Shown one piece after another: positions 51,147 through 52,500 of a DNA stretch of 52,500 bases. A program made the position numbers and the translations under genes. The stretch is from Paraflavisolibacter caeni (GTDB lineage: Bacteria; Bacteroidota; Bacteroidia; Chitinophagales; Chitinophagaceae). The notes under the pieces are model-generated. The model did not search any database. It had not been told where the DNA came from and worked only from the letters and a program-made list of their open reading frames with translations. The stretch is from the NCBI RefSeq assembly GCF_025628885.1, contig NZ_JAOTIF010000035.1:1-52500 (forward strand), given 5' to 3'. How positions within the stretch are numbered: position 1 is the first letter of the stretch; every line of letters begins with the position of its first letter.

Positions 51147-52274
51147 ATGCAAAAAGTAGGAATTTTAGGCGGCGGACAATTAGGCAGGATGTTGTTACAG
51201 GCTGCAGCTAACTATCCTGTTGAAACACATGTTTTGGAAAATGACGATAACTGCCCAGCAGCGCACCTATGCAGGCATTTTATCAAAGGTGACATCCGTG
51301 ATTTTGACACGGTATATAATTTCGGTAAGAACCTGAATGCCATTACCATCGAGATTGAGAATGTGAATGTGGAAGCTTTAGAAAAGTTAGAGCAAGAGGG
51401 TGTACAGGTATTTCCAAAGCCTTCGGTTTTGCGCACCATTAAAAATAAAGTGTTGCAAAAACAATACTACCATGAACATGGTATTCCAACTGCTGAGTTC
51501 ACTATCCTGCAATCCAACCAGGAAATATTTGATTGGGCACACCTTCTACCGGGTGTACAGAAGTTGGCGACTGGAGGTTATGACGGGAAGGGCGTACAAA
51601 TTATAGAAGATCTTTCCTCTTCACATTTTGGATTTGATGAACACAGTGTATTGGAGAAAAAAATCAAGATCAAGAAGGAAGTAGCACTTATGATCGCAGT
51701 AGGACAGGATGGAAAAACAGCATTGTATCCACCTGTTGAGATGTTATTCAATAAAGACCTGAATTTGCTTGATTTTCAAATTTGTCCTGCAGACATTGGA
51801 AAAGAGGTTTGGTGGAAAGCTGAAGCGATTTCCCTATCCGTAGTACGCAATTTTAATTCTCCAGGATTGTTTGCTGTTGAATTGTTTGTTGATGAGAACA
51901 ATGAAGTATTTGTAAACGAAACAGCTCCCCGTGTTCATAACAGCGGCCACCACACTATTGAAGCCCATTATTCATCTCAATTTGACATGCTCTGGCGTAT
52001 CATTTTAGGTTATCCACTAGGAAACACAAAGTATATTCTACCTTCTGCTATTATTAATCTTATCGGAAGTGACAATCATTCCGGTGAGCCTTATTATAAT
52101 GGTTTGGAAGAGGTGCTTAGTATTGATAATGCCTTTCTGCATTTATATGGCAAACAGCAAACGAAGCCAGGCAGAAAAATGGGACACGTTACTGTATTGA
52201 GTTCAGAAAGAGCCGATCTCATTTATAAAGCCAATAAAATTAAACAAGCACTTACCGTGATCACCAAAGAATGA
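51147..52274 (+). CDS. purK: 5-(carboxyamino)imidazole ribonucleotide synthase
   Basis: 375 residues. It makes N5-CAIR from AIR, ATP and bicarbonate in purine synthesis. The pre-ATP-grasp start ILGGGQLGRMLLQAA, the ATP-grasp region (KLATGGYDGKGVQII), and VNETAPRVHNSGHHTIEA are diagnostic. No purE gene adjoins it in the window. A TACTTTTG -7-like element lies just upstream (51135-51142). A strong hairpin follows. Confidence 0.96.
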   Translation: MQKVGILGGGQLGRMLLQAAANYPVETHVLENDDNCPAAHLCRHFIKGDIRDFDTVYNFGKNLNAITIEIENVNVEALEKLEQEGVQVFPKPSVLRTIKNKVLQKQYYHEHGIPTAEFTILQSNQEIFDWAHLLPGVQKLATGGYDGKGVQIIEDLSSSHFGFDEHSVLEKKIKIKKEVALMIAVGQDGKTALYPPVEMLFNKDLNLLDFQICPADIGKEVWWKAEAISLSVVRNFNSPGLFAVELFVDENNEVFVNETAPRVHNSGHHTIEAHYSSQFDMLWRIILGYPLGNTKYILPSAIINLIGSDNHSGEPYYNGLEEVLSIDNAFLHLYGKQQTKPGRKMGHVTVLSSERADLIYKANKIKQALTVITKE

Positions 52275-52291
52275 TGTAAGTGGCAAAAATT

Positions 52292-52319
52292 AAATGAAGC
52301 TTCCGAAGAAGCTTCATTT
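52292..52319 (+). terminator. Terminator of purK
   Basis: AAATGAAGCTTC and GAAGCTTCATTT pair perfectly around CGAA; T-rich run after it. It can also serve the convergent transketolase gene. Confidence 0.85.
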
Positions 52320-52347
52320 GTTTTTGGAGTTAAGATGTCGGTACAGA

Positions 52348-52500
52348 TTAAGAGACTTTCTGGTAAGCTTCTTTGCGTTGCAGTACTTTTTCTACGGCAC
52401 CTACGATGTGTTCGGCATCCAGGCCGTACTTCTTCATCAGCTGGGCTGGTGTGCCACTCTCCCCAAAGCTGTCATTGACCGCTACATATTCCATCGGCAC
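52348..52500 (-). CDS. Transketolase C-terminal subunit, 3' end only
   Basis: 51 codons read on the minus strand from the window edge to the stop at 52348. Residues VAVNDSFGESGTPAQLMKKY and HIVGAVEKVLQRKEAY match the C-terminus of split transketolases (C-terminal-section subunit). The remainder lies beyond the right edge. Confidence 0.75.
   Translation of the reverse strand: MPMEYVAVNDSFGESGTPAQLMKKYGLDAEHIVGAVEKVLQRKEAYQKVS

Overview
The window reads as chromosomal DNA of a Bacteroidota bacterium, most likely of the Chitinophagaceae/Sphingobacteriia type. Supporting signs are a TonB-dependent receptor with an N-terminal carboxypeptidase-regulatory domain, an LptE-family lipoprotein, an Ala/Lys histone H1-like protein, GH3, PIG-L, ThuA and DUF1080 proteins, weak or absent Shine-Dalgarno sites, several TTG/GTG starts, and two promoters that match the Bacteroidota pattern TTTG-N19-TAnnTTTG (upstream of rplU and of the gene at 40583). 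The assignment comes from gene content only; no 16S rRNA gene is present.

Layout. 1-3980: decayed integrative element next to an intact tRNA-Ser(UGA): a frameshifted C-terminal scrap of a conjugative coupling protein (TraG/MobC type), a complete IS4-superfamily insertion sequence with terminal repeats and a probable 7-bp target duplication, and a Bacteroidota-type tyrosine integrase. 4100-7700: CBS protein, MutS2-like ATPase without Smr domain, MsrA. 7749-8703: a small basic protein gene preceded by unusual arrays of short motifs at 11-bp spacing. 8809-14642: dxr, GH3 enzyme, rplU-rpmA, histone H1-like protein, PolX/PHP protein with a degenerate polymerase centre. 14683-19268: mazG and a very large NtrY-like membrane histidine kinase. 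19543-24380: secreted protein, phoH, lipoprotein, ppa, TSUP permease, an ECF sigma factor with an overlapping small membrane partner. 24473-36277: envelope and scavenging genes (lipoproteins, DUF1080, ThuA, SSS symporter, two overlooked tiny membrane ORFs, PIG-L deacetylase, M14 peptidase, gamma-glutamyltranspeptidase). 36278-36967: repeat-filled intergenic region holding a second, truncated copy of the 11-bp array element. 36968-43613: beta-barrel protein, LysE exporter, ATP-grasp protein, CCG-domain Fe-S protein, conserved hypothetical, TonB receptor, with a pair of REP-like 76-bp repeats. 43785-48442: miaB, sigma-54 activator, lptE, aspartate kinase. 48518-52500: L,D-transpeptidase/TonB fusion, hppD, purK and the 3' end of a transketolase C-terminal subunit.

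Most genes are ordinary housekeeping or envelope genes in short operons. The least explained signal is the pair of related loci at 7749-8703 and 36485-36942: exact 11-bp (one helical turn) spacing of GTA/GTC-centred units, conserved non-coding blocks, and the start of a small basic ORF, present whole in one place and truncated in the other. It looks like a dispersed element family; I know of no description of it.
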